64,000 nt of DNA, from positions 62,001 through 126,000 of the forward strand of contig NZ_JAFFIX010000013.1 of assembly GCF_016916835.1 (NCBI RefSeq), read 5' to 3'. This DNA is from Actinacidiphila bryophytorum (GTDB lineage Bacteria; Actinomycetota; Actinomycetes; Streptomycetales; Streptomycetaceae). Shown one piece after another: positions 25,267 to 33,915 of the stretch; position 1 is the first letter of the stretch, and the number at the start of each line of letters is the position of its first letter. The notes under the pieces were generated by a model. The model was not told the DNA's origin. It saw nothing but the letters and a program-made list of their open reading frames with translations, and searched no databases. A program made the translations under genes and the position numbers.

Positions 25267-25290
25267 GCTACGGCGTGTCCCGGGCGGGCC

Positions 25291-26301
25291 TCAGCTCGTC
25301 CCGAAGGTCACCCGGTAGTAGCAGGCGCCCTTGCAGGCCATGGTCGCCGCGTCGTCGAAGGCGTAGGAGTACGCGTACGGTTCGGCCTTCTTGAACACCT
25401 GCGTGTAGTCGACCGGCCACTTGGCCGGGACGCAGTGCTCGCGTCCCGCCCAGGCGCCGCGGCAGCAGTACGTGTCGCCGCCGAAGGCCGCGCAGGGCGG
25501 CTTGCAGCCGATGACGTGGCCGCCTGCGGTGGCCTGCATGGCGGTGGGGCAGTCCACCGCCCGGGTGCAGGTGCCGCGGTAGCAGCCGGCGGGGGTGAGC
25601 GGGTCGGTGGTGGCGGTGTGCGAGATGTTCACGTACATCGGCAGGTTGGACCCGTCGACCATGCTGACGTCGTAGAAGTCCATGCCGTCGAAGGCGTCGA
25701 AGGTGAATTCGCCCAGCGTGGTGGGGGTGACGGGGCCGCCGCACGTGGTGGTGCAGTCGCCGGTCAGGCAGTGGCCCGAGGCGTCGCCCGTGCAGCCGGT
25801 GCGGCCCCATATGCGGCCGCCCCAGGAGTTTCCGACCACGAGCGAAGTGGCGGCGCCGGGGGCCAGTTCGCGGCCCCGGGGGTAGGCGGCGGTGCCGGTG
25901 GCCACGGCCCATACGGTCTGCGAGGTGTGGTTGACGATGACGATGCTGCGCCGGCCGGCGGGCGCGGACTTGCCGGCGGACGGCGCCTTCTCGGCCGCCG
26001 GGGGCGTGGTGGGGGTGCCCGCCCGGCGGCTGGGCGGCGGTGTCGGTACGGGACGGGTGGTCGTCACGGTCGCGGTCGGCGCGGCCGTCGGTGCGGACGG
26101 CGCCGGGCTGGTTGCGGTGGCCGCCGGGCCGCTGCTCGCCGCGGAGCGTACGGCGGCCGGTCCGCCGCCGGCGGAGCCGCCGCCCCGGGGTGAGGCCGGC
26201 CAGACGGCCAGTGCGACGGCGACGACCCCCACGAGGGCCGCCGCGGTCCGCGGCCAGACCGGGCGGACCCGGTGCCGCCTGCGTGTCGTTGCGTGACTCA
26301 T
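25291..26301 (-). CDS. Secreted thaumatin-family protein
   Basis: This 336-residue protein has an N-terminal hydrophobic segment (AAALVGVVAVALAVWPA) after a basic tail, so it is exported or anchored. A Pro/Thr/Ala-rich linker of about 70 residues follows. From about residue 115 a thaumatin-like domain appears: IVIVNHTSQTVWAVA, SWGGRIWGRTGCTG, LGEFTFDAFDGMDFYDVSMVDGSNLPMYV and AYSYAFDDAATMACKG. Its many cysteines fit the disulfide-rich fold. The acidic cleft residues (GEFTFD, DVSMVDG, FDDAAT) are retained. Eukaryotic members bind or cleave beta-glucans. It lies 55 bp downstream of the GH2 gene on the same strand, with a hairpin between them. Confidence 0.85.
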   Translation of the reverse strand: MSHATTRRRHRVRPVWPRTAAALVGVVAVALAVWPASPRGGGSAGGGPAAVRSAASSGPAATATSPAPSAPTAAPTATVTTTRPVPTPPPSRRAGTPTTPPAAEKAPSAGKSAPAGRRSIVIVNHTSQTVWAVATGTAAYPRGRELAPGAATSLVVGNSWGGRIWGRTGCTGDASGHCLTGDCTTTCGGPVTPTTLGEFTFDAFDGMDFYDVSMVDGSNLPMYVNISHTATTDPLTPAGCYRGTCTRAVDCPTAMQATAGGHVIGCKPPCAAFGGDTYCCRGAWAGREHCVPAKWPVDYTQVFKKAEPYAYSYAFDDAATMACKGACYYRVTFGTS

Positions 26302-26313
26302 GCCCAGGAGACC

Positions 26314-26349
26314 GGACCGGCGCCCTCGCGATAACAAGAACGCCGGTCC
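26314..26349 (-). terminator. Hairpin between GH2 and thaumatin genes
   Basis: GGACCGGCG (26314-26322) pairs with CGCCGGTCC (26341-26349) across an 18-base AT-richer loop. It lies 8 bp after the GH2 stop and 13 bp before the thaumatin-like start. It may attenuate rather than end transcription. Confidence 0.45.
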
Positions 26350-26356
26350 GCGGCAC

Positions 26357-29300
26357 TCATCTCGCGGTGACCGCCGGGCTGTTGTAGCCCTCCACCCGCA
26401 GCTCGGGCCGCCCCGAGGGCAGCGCGTGCGCGGGCCAGGACAGCATGACCTGGCGGGACTCACCGGGCAGCAGCCACAGGTAGTTGTCGCCGTAGAGGGT
26501 CGGCAGCACCCGCTCGCCCGTGGCCCGGTCGAGCAGCGACAACCGCACCATCGCGGCCACACCCGCACCCCGGTTGCGTACGGTCGCGGTCAGCGCGCGG
26601 CGCGAACCGTCGGCGGTGACCCGGCCGATCGAGGCCGACATGCGCACCTGCCGCGCCGAGTTGAGCGCGGTCATGGCGGCCGGGGTGCGGTAGCGCCAGT
26701 AGTGGTTGCGGGACAGCTCCCGCCCCCGCCCGTCCGCCAGCACGAGCCGCAGCAGGTGCAGGTCGGGCAGGGCGTCGGTCCACCCGGCGGTGAAGGCCTC
26801 GGCGACCGCTGCGGAGGCGACGTCCACCCTGGCGCTGCGGGCCGCACCGAGCGGGCGCCCGTCCAGGTCGTAGGCCTGCGCGGTGACGCGGGCGCCGCGC
26901 AGTTCGCTCGCCGTGTGGTTGACCGCGATGACCTGCCAGTCGACGGGGTCGGCCTGGACGTGCAGCGGCTCGCACGCCGACCTGGCCCCGTAGTAGGTGC
27001 CGTTGACGTCGAAGTCGTAGTCGTAGGTCTGCCACACGGTGCTGTGCCACGCCGGGTGGGACATCCACAGCATCAACCCGCTGGCGTCGTCCCACAGATG
27101 GGCGTTCCACGCCTCGAACATGCTCCGGGTGTTCTCGTAGTTGACGAACTGCGCCTTGCGCGCGAAGTCGTCGAGACCGCGGGCGGTGCCGAGCCTGGCC
27201 TCGATGGCGGCCTTGTAGTTCTGGGGTGCCTGGTTCCCGTGCTCGCTCCAGTCGTGGTAGTACCAGGCACCGCCGATCGGCCACTCCGGGCCGTCGCCGA
27301 CCATGTTGCGCATGCTCTCGGCGGTGGAGACGACCGGCATGCCGATCTCGGTGTGGAAGCCGAAGCTGTTGCTGCCGTAGGAGGCCGGGTCGTAGTAGCG
27401 CTCGGGCTCGATCCAGTTGTACGGGCCGCCGCCGTTGATGATCCCGCCGGCCGAGTTGTTCTGGTAGAGGATGCCGGGGGCCTGGGACTGCACGGCGTCG
27501 CGCATGCCGTCGTCGATCGCCTGCGGCGGGTTGCCCTCGTTGGCGCCGCACCACACCACCACGCAGGGGTGGCTGCGGTAGCGCAGCACGGTGTCGCGGG
27601 CGAGGGCGTTGTACGCGTCGTGGTCCGGCGGGTCCATGCCCCACGCGTTGGGGAAGTCGTTCCACACCAGGATGCCGTGCTCGTCGCAGGCGGCGAAGAA
27701 CTCCTCGCGGTCGCTGCTGCCGACCCAGTTGCGGATCATGGTGAAGTTCATGTCGCGGTGCATGCGCACCGCCGCGTCCATCCGCTCCGCGGGCATCCGG
27801 CGCAGCAGTTCGTCCCAGCCCCAGTTGCCGCCGCGGCACAGCACGCGCACCCCGTTGACGCTGATGCGCAGCGGATCGGGCGAGTTCTTCACGGACTTCA
27901 CGTCCGTCCAGGACTGCCCGTCGTCCGAGACCTGGATGACGTACGTCTTGGGGTAGGCGGCCTCCCACAGGATCGACACCCGGTCGAAGGTCTGCGCCGA
28001 GCCCAGGTCGACCGCGATCCACTGGTGGTCGGCGTACTCCGACGACCAGCGCGTGCCGGGCTTGCCGTCGGTGGCGTTGACCGCCGGGTTGCCGGGGTCC
28101 TCGCTGGAGGCGGTGACGGTGCGGTGCAGGGCCAGGTCGGTGTCGGCCCGGTTGCTGTCGACCACCGAGAGCGACCACAGCGAGTTGCCCCAACTGGTCT
28201 GCCGCAGCCCGCAGTCGATTCGCACGTGCCGGGCGGTCACCGGGTCGAAGTCCTCGGTCTGCAGGCTGGCGTCACCGCCGTTGAAGGGCAGCGGCACCGC
28301 CGAGTTGTCGACGGCCTCGGCGTCGGTCCACGCCGAACCGTCGGCGGAGACCTGCACCACGTACGTCCTGGCGTACGCCTGCTCCCAGGTGAGGTCCACC
28401 CGGTCGAAGGAGCGCACCGCGCCCAGGTCCAGCTGCAGCCACTGGTCGTCCTCGAAGGCGGAGGACCAGCGGGTGGCCGGGTTGCCGTCGGTGGCGTTGC
28501 CGGGGCCGTGGTCGTCCTCGTCCACCGAGGAGGAGGTCGCCGTCGCGTGCAGCGCCAGGTCCACCGACGGCTGCGTGCTGTCGACGACGGCCACCGTCCA
28601 CAGGGAGTTGCCCCAACCGGTCGCCCGGGTCCGGCAGTTGATCCGCACGTAGCGGGCGCTGCGCGGGCCGACGTCCACCGACTGGGTGTAGGCGTCGCCG
28701 CTGCCGGAGAAGGGCAGCGGCACCTTGTACTCGTAGCCGAACTGCCGGATGCCGAACCGGGTCGTACGCCGGTCGCTCTGCGTGCCGCCGACGGTCACCG
28801 TCATCGTCAGGTCGTGCAGGGCCGCCTCGCCGAGGCCGGCCGGCCACCACAGTCGGGGATTGCGCACCCGCAGCCGGCTGAACGCGTCGGGGGCGAAGGT
28901 CACATCGAGGCTCTGACCGGCCGGGACGGTGACATTGCGCGAGACGCGCACGTCGCCGAAGGACGCCGAGACGGTGGCGGCGCGGTCGGTGCCGCTCGCG
29001 TTGCGCACCGGCACCGTCAAGGTCACCTCCGCCACGGAGGTGTCGGGCAGGTTCGGCAGGACGGTGTCCACGCGCGGGTCGCCGATCACGACGTCACCGG
29101 TGGAGCGCAGCCTGACGTGGTTCCAGATCCCGGACACCCGGTCGCGTACCGCGGGCATCCAGTCCCAGCCGGAAACCGCCAGGTAGGTCGGAGAGTTGAG
29201 GTTCATCTGCCCGGCACCCGCGTCCACCCAGGACTCCCCCGCGGGTCCCTTGTCGCCGGGGCTGCCGGGGGTCGGCATCGGGGTGATCTTCACCGCGAGC

Positions 29301-30487
29301 GCGTTGCCGCCCTCGGCCGCCAGCAGGGCCGTGACGTCGTGCGCGGAACGCGCGAAGGGGTACGTCAGGCCGCCCACGTGGCTGCCGTTGAGCCAGATGT
29401 CGGCCTGGTGGTTGACCCCGTCGAACTCCAGCCACACCCGGCGGCCCTGGCCCGCCGGCAGGCCCCGCGGCAGCTCGAAGTCCCGCTTGTACCACCAGGA
29501 GTGGCGGGACAGCGCCTCGGGGATGTGCAGGTTGTTCAGCCCCGCGACCGGGTCGGGCAGCTTGCCCTGGTCGACCAGCGACGCCAGGACCGTGCCCGGC
29601 ACGGTCGCCGGCAGCCAGCCGCCGGTGTCGACGGTCGTACGCGACAGGTCCGCGCCCTCGCCGCCGGCCCAGTCGTCCATGGTCAGCGTCCAGCCCGACT
29701 CCAGCGGCACGGTCCCGTCGGCGGCGACGGACAGCGCGGGCGCCTTGTGGTCGTGCCGCCCCCAGTCGGTCCACCCGGTGGCGCCCGCCCGGTGGGCGGG
29801 CGGGGTGCCGTACACCTCGAAGCCGTTGAGGCCCAGCGGGTTGGGGTTGGACCGCTTGCGCGAGGTCATCCGCACCCAGCGGGCGGTGACCGGCTGGTCG
29901 AGCTCGATGTCCACGACGCCGCCGGTACCGGCGGTGGTGCGGTGGACGCTGGTCCACGAGCGCCCGTCGCGCGAGGTCTCGACCACGAAGTCGACGGCGT
30001 AACTCGACAGGATCTCCCGGCCCGTGGTGCCGTCCGCCCAGTTGCCGGAGGCCGGCTTGGTGAAGACCGGGTCGCCCGCGTCTCCCTCGAAGGTCAGCCG
30101 GACCGCGGTGACCTGGCAGTCCCCCTGCAGGTCCACCGATATCCACTGCGGGTCGCCGTCCGCCGCCCGCCAGCCGGTGCCGCGCACGCCGGGCGAGTTG
30201 AGGCCGTCGACGGCGAACTCGGCGGGGGTGGGCGCGTAGTCGGTCGAGGACACCGCGACCGGGCGGTACGCGGCCAGCTCCCCCGGGCCGCCGGGCTCGC
30301 CCGGCGGCACCTTCGCCCCCGGCTGCGCGCCGGGCGCCGCGGCGGACGCCGCCCCCGGGACGGCGGCGGCGAGCCCGAATCCGGCCAGCAGGGTCGAGCC
30401 GGTGGCGACGACGGACCGCCGGGAGGGGCGGGGCGACGGTTCCGCCCCGCGGTGCGAGGGGTGCGGCGGGTGCGACTGATGCGCCAT
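26357..30487 (-). CDS. GH2 exo-glucosaminidase/endo-mannosidase-type enzyme with discoidin insertions
   Basis: This 1376-residue exported glycosidase has a twin-arginine signal (RPSRRSVVATGSTLLAGFG). A discoidin (F5/8C) domain spans about residues 70-225. GH2 sandwich domains run from about 245 to 585, with an intact (beta/alpha)8 barrel from about 870. Catalytic candidates are Glu in VVWCGANEGNPP (about 984) and Glu in FHTEIGMPVVS (about 1046). The barrel resembles exo-beta-glucosaminidases and mannosylglycoprotein endo-beta-mannosidases; sequence alone cannot separate them. Two further discoidin repeats are inserted between the GH2 sandwich (FGIRQFGYEYKVPL) and the barrel entry (RISVNGVRVLCRGGNWGWDE). 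Two CAACGTTG operators lie upstream. It probably acts on mannose- or amino-sugar-containing glycans. Confidence 0.88.
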   Translation of the reverse strand: MAHQSHPPHPSHRGAEPSPRPSRRSVVATGSTLLAGFGLAAAVPGAASAAAPGAQPGAKVPPGEPGGPGELAAYRPVAVSSTDYAPTPAEFAVDGLNSPGVRGTGWRAADGDPQWISVDLQGDCQVTAVRLTFEGDAGDPVFTKPASGNWADGTTGREILSSYAVDFVVETSRDGRSWTSVHRTTAGTGGVVDIELDQPVTARWVRMTSRKRSNPNPLGLNGFEVYGTPPAHRAGATGWTDWGRHDHKAPALSVAADGTVPLESGWTLTMDDWAGGEGADLSRTTVDTGGWLPATVPGTVLASLVDQGKLPDPVAGLNNLHIPEALSRHSWWYKRDFELPRGLPAGQGRRVWLEFDGVNHQADIWLNGSHVGGLTYPFARSAHDVTALLAAEGGNALAVKITPMPTPGSPGDKGPAGESWVDAGAGQMNLNSPTYLAVSGWDWMPAVRDRVSGIWNHVRLRSTGDVVIGDPRVDTVLPNLPDTSVAEVTLTVPVRNASGTDRAATVSASFGDVRVSRNVTVPAGQSLDVTFAPDAFSRLRVRNPRLWWPAGLGEAALHDLTMTVTVGGTQSDRRTTRFGIRQFGYEYKVPLPFSGSGDAYTQSVDVGPRSARYVRINCRTRATGWGNSLWTVAVVDSTQPSVDLALHATATSSSVDEDDHGPGNATDGNPATRWSSAFEDDQWLQLDLGAVRSFDRVDLTWEQAYARTYVVQVSADGSAWTDAEAVDNSAVPLPFNGGDASLQTEDFDPVTARHVRIDCGLRQTSWGNSLWSLSVVDSNRADTDLALHRTVTASSEDPGNPAVNATDGKPGTRWSSEYADHQWIAVDLGSAQTFDRVSILWEAAYPKTYVIQVSDDGQSWTDVKSVKNSPDPLRISVNGVRVLCRGGNWGWDELLRRMPAERMDAAVRMHRDMNFTMIRNWVGSSDREEFFAACDEHGILVWNDFPNAWGMDPPDHDAYNALARDTVLRYRSHPCVVVWCGANEGNPPQAIDDGMRDAVQSQAPGILYQNNSAGGIINGGGPYNWIEPERYYDPASYGSNSFGFHTEIGMPVVSTAESMRNMVGDGPEWPIGGAWYYHDWSEHGNQAPQNYKAAIEARLGTARGLDDFARKAQFVNYENTRSMFEAWNAHLWDDASGLMLWMSHPAWHSTVWQTYDYDFDVNGTYYGARSACEPLHVQADPVDWQVIAVNHTASELRGARVTAQAYDLDGRPLGAARSARVDVASAAVAEAFTAGWTDALPDLHLLRLVLADGRGRELSRNHYWRYRTPAAMTALNSARQVRMSASIGRVTADGSRRALTATVRNRGAGVAAMVRLSLLDRATGERVLPTLYGDNYLWLLPGESRQVMLSWPAHALPSGRPELRVEGYNSPAVTAR

Positions 30488-30555
30488 GCGCGAGGTCCAA
30501 TCACGAGTGCGAGTCCTGCTGAGCAGCCCTCAGGGGTGATGCCGGCGGCCCCTGA

Positions 30556-30625
30556 TGACAACGTTGCCGTAGCGCACCGCCAGGGTCCCTGCGGGAGCCT
30601 CGCGGAATGAATGACAACGTTGCCA
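30556..30625. promoter_or_regulatory. Two TGACAACGTTGCCR operators before the GH2 gene
   Basis: TGACAACGTTGCCG (30556-30569) and TGACAACGTTGCCA (30612-30625) share the palindromic core CAACGTTG and sit 70 and 126 bp upstream of the GH2 start. Core-to-core spacing is 56 bp. The same core occurs twice before the GH92 operon at 51410-51445. The form is that of LacI-family operators. Confidence 0.7.
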
Positions 30626-30689
30626 AAGAGTGGAACCCAGGCCGCCGGTTGTCAATCCCCCCGGGTGGGATTGACGGCCGGGGCGTGCC

Positions 30690-30724
30690 CCGGCCGGGGG
30701 GCGAGAGGGCCGCCCCCCGGCCGG
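30690..30724. terminator. Strong GC hairpin in non-coding region
   Basis: Arms of 14 bp (30690-30703 and 30711-30724) with a 7-base loop lie in the 860-bp gap between the divergent GH2 and DHFR-like genes. No gene ends here, so it is a structured element of unknown role rather than a clear terminator. Confidence 0.4.
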
Positions 30725-30849
30725 GCGGCCCGGGCAGTGGCCCAGGAAGTCCGTGCACAAGTGGCCCACGGCGGGGCGTGGTTCGGGGTGCCGGGCGCGG
30801 CCGCGTCGGACGCGGGGGCCGGGGCCGTATGCGGCAGAGGATTCGCGGC

Positions 30850-31290
30850 GCACGAGCACGTCACGTAGGAGCGCTTGGCGCACGAGCCGTTAGGCGGGGG
30901 CGGTCAGGCACGAGCGCGTCGGGCACAAGCCCGCCACCGGCAGGCACGCGGGCACCCGCCGACCACAAACACCGCCACGAAGAGCCCGCGGCACAGGCGT
31001 ACCAGGCACGGACGTGTCCCGCGGCAGCACGCGGGCAGAGCGCCGCAACCACACGCCCGCCCGGCACGGACGCGTCAGGCACAAGGCCATCGGGCACGAG
31101 CCCGCCCGGCACCGGCAGGCACGCGGGCACCCGCCGACCACAACACCTCCGCCACAAACCCGCCCGGCACGGGCGATCGGTCCGGAGCCCGCCCGCCACC
31201 GGCAGGCACGCGGGAGCCCCCCCTCGGCCCCCCGCCACAATCACCGCAAGCCCGCCCGGCACGGGCAGGCGGCCGGCCGGGCGGCCCGGC
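30850..31290. repeat. Degenerate direct-repeat region, non-coding
   Basis: This stretch is built from recurring fragments such as GCCCGCCCGGCACGGGCAGG and CACGCGGGCACCCGCCGACC. A 33-bp block occurs at 30936-30968 and again at 31111-31143, and in shortened form at 31198-31214. All six frames stay open only because of its composition; none gives a credible protein. With the operators and hairpin, it fills the gap 30488-31347. Confidence 0.65.
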
Positions 31291-31347
31291 CGGGGGAAAG
31301 GGGGCGCATGAGCGATGAGTTCGGGCGGCGGTGGCGGTCTGCCCTGC

Positions 31348-31965
31348 ATGACTCGAATCATCGCTGACATCTCGGTCTCGCTCGACGGCTTCGTCACCGG
31401 CCCCGACCCCGGCCCGGGCAACGGGCTGGGCACCGGGGGCGAGGCTCTGCACAGGTGGGCGTTCTCCGAGGACGCCGACGACCGCCGGGTCCTGGGTGAG
31501 GGGACCGCGCGCTCGGGGGCGGTCGTCCTCGGGCGGCGCCTGTTCGACCAGGTCGACGGCCCGGGCGGCTGGGACGACAGGACGGGCTACGGCGCCGGCG
31601 AGGTGGGAAAGCCCGCGTTCGTGGTCGTGACGAGTGCGCCGCCGGAGTCGGTGCGTACCGCCGACCTCGACTGGACGTTCGTCACGACCGGCCTGTCCGA
31701 TGCCGTGGCCGCCGCACGTGAGCGGGCCGAGGCCGCGTCCGCCGCGGCCGGCAAGGACCTCGACGTCGTCCTCATGGGCGGCGGCGCCACGATCGGCTCG
31801 GCGCTGGAGGCCGGGCTGGTAGACGTACTGGCACTGCACCTCGCGCCCGTCGTGCTGGGTTCGGGGACTTTGCTGTTCACCGGCGGCGCGCGGTACACGC
31901 TCGTACAGCGGAGCGTGCTCGCGACGTCGACCGCGACCCACCTGACCTACGACATCGCGCGGTGA
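31348..31965 (+). CDS. Dihydrofolate reductase-family (RibD C-terminal-like) protein
   Basis: This 205-residue protein begins MTRIIADISVSLDGFVTGPDPGPGNGLG, the normal start of the DHFR-like RibD_C family. It continues with VVLGRRLFDQVDGPGGW, VVVTSAPP and VVLMGGGATIGSALEAGLVDVLALHLAPVVLGSG, which form the NADPH-binding part. I chose the ATG at 31348 to match the family N-terminus; an ATG at 31315 is also possible. It is probably a flavin- or NADPH-linked reductase, not true DHFR. The alpha/beta hydrolase-like gene follows after 4 bp. Confidence 0.85.
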   Translation: MTRIIADISVSLDGFVTGPDPGPGNGLGTGGEALHRWAFSEDADDRRVLGEGTARSGAVVLGRRLFDQVDGPGGWDDRTGYGAGEVGKPAFVVVTSAPPESVRTADLDWTFVTTGLSDAVAAARERAEAASAAAGKDLDVVLMGGGATIGSALEAGLVDVLALHLAPVVLGSGTLLFTGGARYTLVQRSVLATSTATHLTYDIAR

Positions 31966-31969
31966 TCCG

Positions 31970-32812
31970 ATGACCACTGTCAACGTCCAGGGCATCGACC
32001 TGGGCATCGAGTCCTTCGGCGCCGACGACGGGCCCCTCGTCCTGCTCGCGGGCGGCACGACCATGCTGTCCTGGCCCGACGCGCTCTGCGAGCGCCTGGT
32101 CGCCGGCGGGCGCCGGGTGGTGCGCTACGACCTGCGCGACAGCGGCGAGTCCACGACGGCGGATCCGCTGGCGCCCGCGTACACCCTGCGCGACCTCGCC
32201 GCCGACGCGGCGGCCCTCGTCGACGCGCTCGGCGGCGGACCCGCGCACCTCGCGGGTATCGGCGTCGGCGGGATGGTGGCCCAGGTCGCCGCGCTCGACC
32301 ACCCGGGCGCGTTCTCGGCGCTCACCCTGGCCGGCACCCGCGCCGTCGCCCCCGGCCCGCCCGACGACGACCTCCCCGACCACGACGCGGCGGCGATGCG
32401 CCGGCTGTTCGCGCGTACGACGCCCGACTGGGGCGATCGCGAGGCGGTCGCGGACTTCGCCGCCGCCGGGGCGCGGATCCTCGGCGACGACCCCGCCGCA
32501 GCGCGCGCCCTCGCCGCCCGCATCTGGGACCGTACGCCCGGCACCGCGCCCCCGGTGCAGATGGCCAACCAGCTCGGCATGGTCTTCTCCCGGCTCGACT
32601 GCGCACCCCGCTGGCGCGAGCGGCTGCCCGCGCTCAAGGTCCCCACGCTCGTCGTCCACGGCCTCGAGAACCTCTTCTTCCCGGTGGCCGACGGCGAGGC
32701 GATCGCCCGTGCGATCCCGGGCGCGCGCCTGCTCGTCCTCCCGGAGGCCGCCACCGCGATCCCCGCCGCGGCCGTCCCCCAGGTGGCCGACGCGATGCTC
32801 GCCCTCGGCTGA
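31970..32812 (+). CDS. Alpha/beta hydrolase homologue lacking the catalytic triad
   Basis: This 280-residue protein aligns along its full length with RdmC-type methylesterases and hydrolases (LGIESFGADDGPLVLLAGGTTMLSWPDALCERL, VVRYDLRDSGEST). However, the nucleophile elbow reads GIGVGGM, with Val where Ser is expected. The acid segment reads VHGLENLFFPV in place of H-G-x-D-D/P. The His segment reads LPEAATAIP in place of G-x-G-H. All three triad positions are changed although the frame is intact. It may be a binding protein, a cofactor-independent lyase or an enzyme with a new mechanism. It lies 4 bp after the DHFR-like gene, probably coupled. Confidence 0.8.
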   Translation: MTTVNVQGIDLGIESFGADDGPLVLLAGGTTMLSWPDALCERLVAGGRRVVRYDLRDSGESTTADPLAPAYTLRDLAADAAALVDALGGGPAHLAGIGVGGMVAQVAALDHPGAFSALTLAGTRAVAPGPPDDDLPDHDAAAMRRLFARTTPDWGDREAVADFAAAGARILGDDPAAARALAARIWDRTPGTAPPVQMANQLGMVFSRLDCAPRWRERLPALKVPTLVVHGLENLFFPVADGEAIARAIPGARLLVLPEAATAIPAAAVPQVADAMLALG

Positions 32813-32826
32813 CGGGTCCCGCCCGG

Positions 32827-33267
32827 TCAGTGCAGCTGCTCGGCCAGTCCGACGATGATGCCCTCCGGGCCGCGGAGGTAGCAGAGCAGGTAGCTGTCCT
32901 CGTACCGGGCGATCTCACCGACGAGTTCGCCGCCGTGGGGGCGCAGCCGGGCGACGGTGTCCTTGATGTCGTCGACGGCGAACATCACGCGGTGCGTGCC
33001 CAGGATGTTGTGCGGCCGGTTGCGCGGCCCGGCGCTGATCACCGCGGGACTGCGGTACTTCGCGAGTTCGAGCCGGCTGTGGCCGTCCGGCGTCCGCATC
33101 ATCGCGATGTCGCAGTGCACCCCGTCAAGACCGGTGCACTGGTCGGCGAAGCCCCCCTGGACCTCCCCCCTGTCCTCCAGCTCCATCCCCAGCTCCTCGA
33201 AGAACGCGACGGCGGCGTCCATGTCCTCGACGACGATCCCGACGTTGTCCATCCGCTGCACAGCCAT
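32827..33267 (-). CDS. VOC family (glyoxalase/bleomycin resistance-like) protein
   Basis: This 146-residue protein has two beta-alpha-beta-beta-beta modules: AVQRMDNVGIVVEDMDAAVAFFEELGMELEDRGE and GTHRVMFAVDDIKDTVARLRPHGGELVGE, ending YEDSYLLCYLRGPEGIIVGLAEQL. The metal-ligand positions (His, Glu) are partly retained (SRLELAK, GPEGIIVGLAE). The substrate is unknown. The ATG at 33267 follows GGAGAGG. It is convergent with the hydrolase-like gene, 14 bp away. Confidence 0.8.
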   Translation of the reverse strand: MAVQRMDNVGIVVEDMDAAVAFFEELGMELEDRGEVQGGFADQCTGLDGVHCDIAMMRTPDGHSRLELAKYRSPAVISAGPRNRPHNILGTHRVMFAVDDIKDTVARLRPHGGELVGEIARYEDSYLLCYLRGPEGIIVGLAEQLH

Positions 33268-33441
33268 GGCCGGCCTCTCCTCACGTCCGCACGCGCGGCC
33301 GCTGTCGGCCGCCACTGCCCCTGGGTCGAAGCCGAGCCCCCGTTCTCGACATCCGCCCCCGCCAACTCTCACCCGCACCAGCGACGGCGCCACGTAAGAC
33401 AGGCCGTGGATCTCGTGGGGGACGGGGCCGGCCTTCAGCGA

Positions 33442-33915
33442 TTAAGGTCCGGCGAGTTCTTCCAGTTGCTGGACGACGCGCTCGATCGGCGCGGTGGCGT
33501 CGATCTCGGCGGTTGCGGTGGCCCGCAGCAGTGGCTCGACGATGGCCAGGTGATTCAAGACGGCGTCGCGTTCTTCGGGCTGCTTGCCGTAGGGGTTGTC
33601 GGTCCGTGCTGTGATGCGGGCCAGCAGAACCTCGGCGGGGGCACTGAGGAGGACGACGTGGTCGAACAGCGGATAGAACTGGCCTTGGTCGGATTTGCAG
33701 CCGGCGACGAACAAGCTGCCGGTGGCATGGCCGGTGAGGAGGCCGGTGATGGCCTGATCACGCCAGACCCAGTCGGTGGACCCGTCTGTCAGCGTCACCC
33801 ACTGGCTCCAGGCATCCGTGTCGGTGTCGACCGTACTGTGCCCACGTGAGCGCAAGTGCACCAGTGCCGTCGACTTGCCGGTTCCCGACATGCCGGTGAT
33901 CAAGACCTTCGCCAT
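33442..33915 (-). CDS. Small P-loop kinase-like ATPase
   Basis: This 157-residue protein has Walker A GMSGTGKST at residues 8-16, the phosphate-acceptor-side segment GHSTVDTDTDAW, a lid-like Arg-rich region (LLARITARTDNPYGKQPEERD) and FDHVVLLSAPAEVLLARI. This is the layout of shikimate/gluconate/adenylate-type kinases. The acceptor is unknown. The ATG has only a weak ribosome site. The 174 bp between it and the VOC gene holds no other feature. Confidence 0.8.
   Translation of the reverse strand: MAKVLITGMSGTGKSTALVHLRSRGHSTVDTDTDAWSQWVTLTDGSTDWVWRDQAITGLLTGHATGSLFVAGCKSDQGQFYPLFDHVVLLSAPAEVLLARITARTDNPYGKQPEERDAVLNHLAIVEPLLRATATAEIDATAPIERVVQQLEELAGP

Noticed and set aside
26300..30610. Open frame of about 1,400 codons on the plus strand opposite the GH2 gene
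   Set aside because: It is antisense to a well-supported enzyme gene. Its translation is a Val/Gly/Arg/His-rich low-complexity string with no domain. High GC removes stops from the opposite strand.
30607..31433. Several overlapping frames in the 30.6-31.4 kb region
   Set aside because: Their repeated Pro/Arg/Ala strings follow the DNA repeats in every frame, and none has a ribosome site plus a credible protein.
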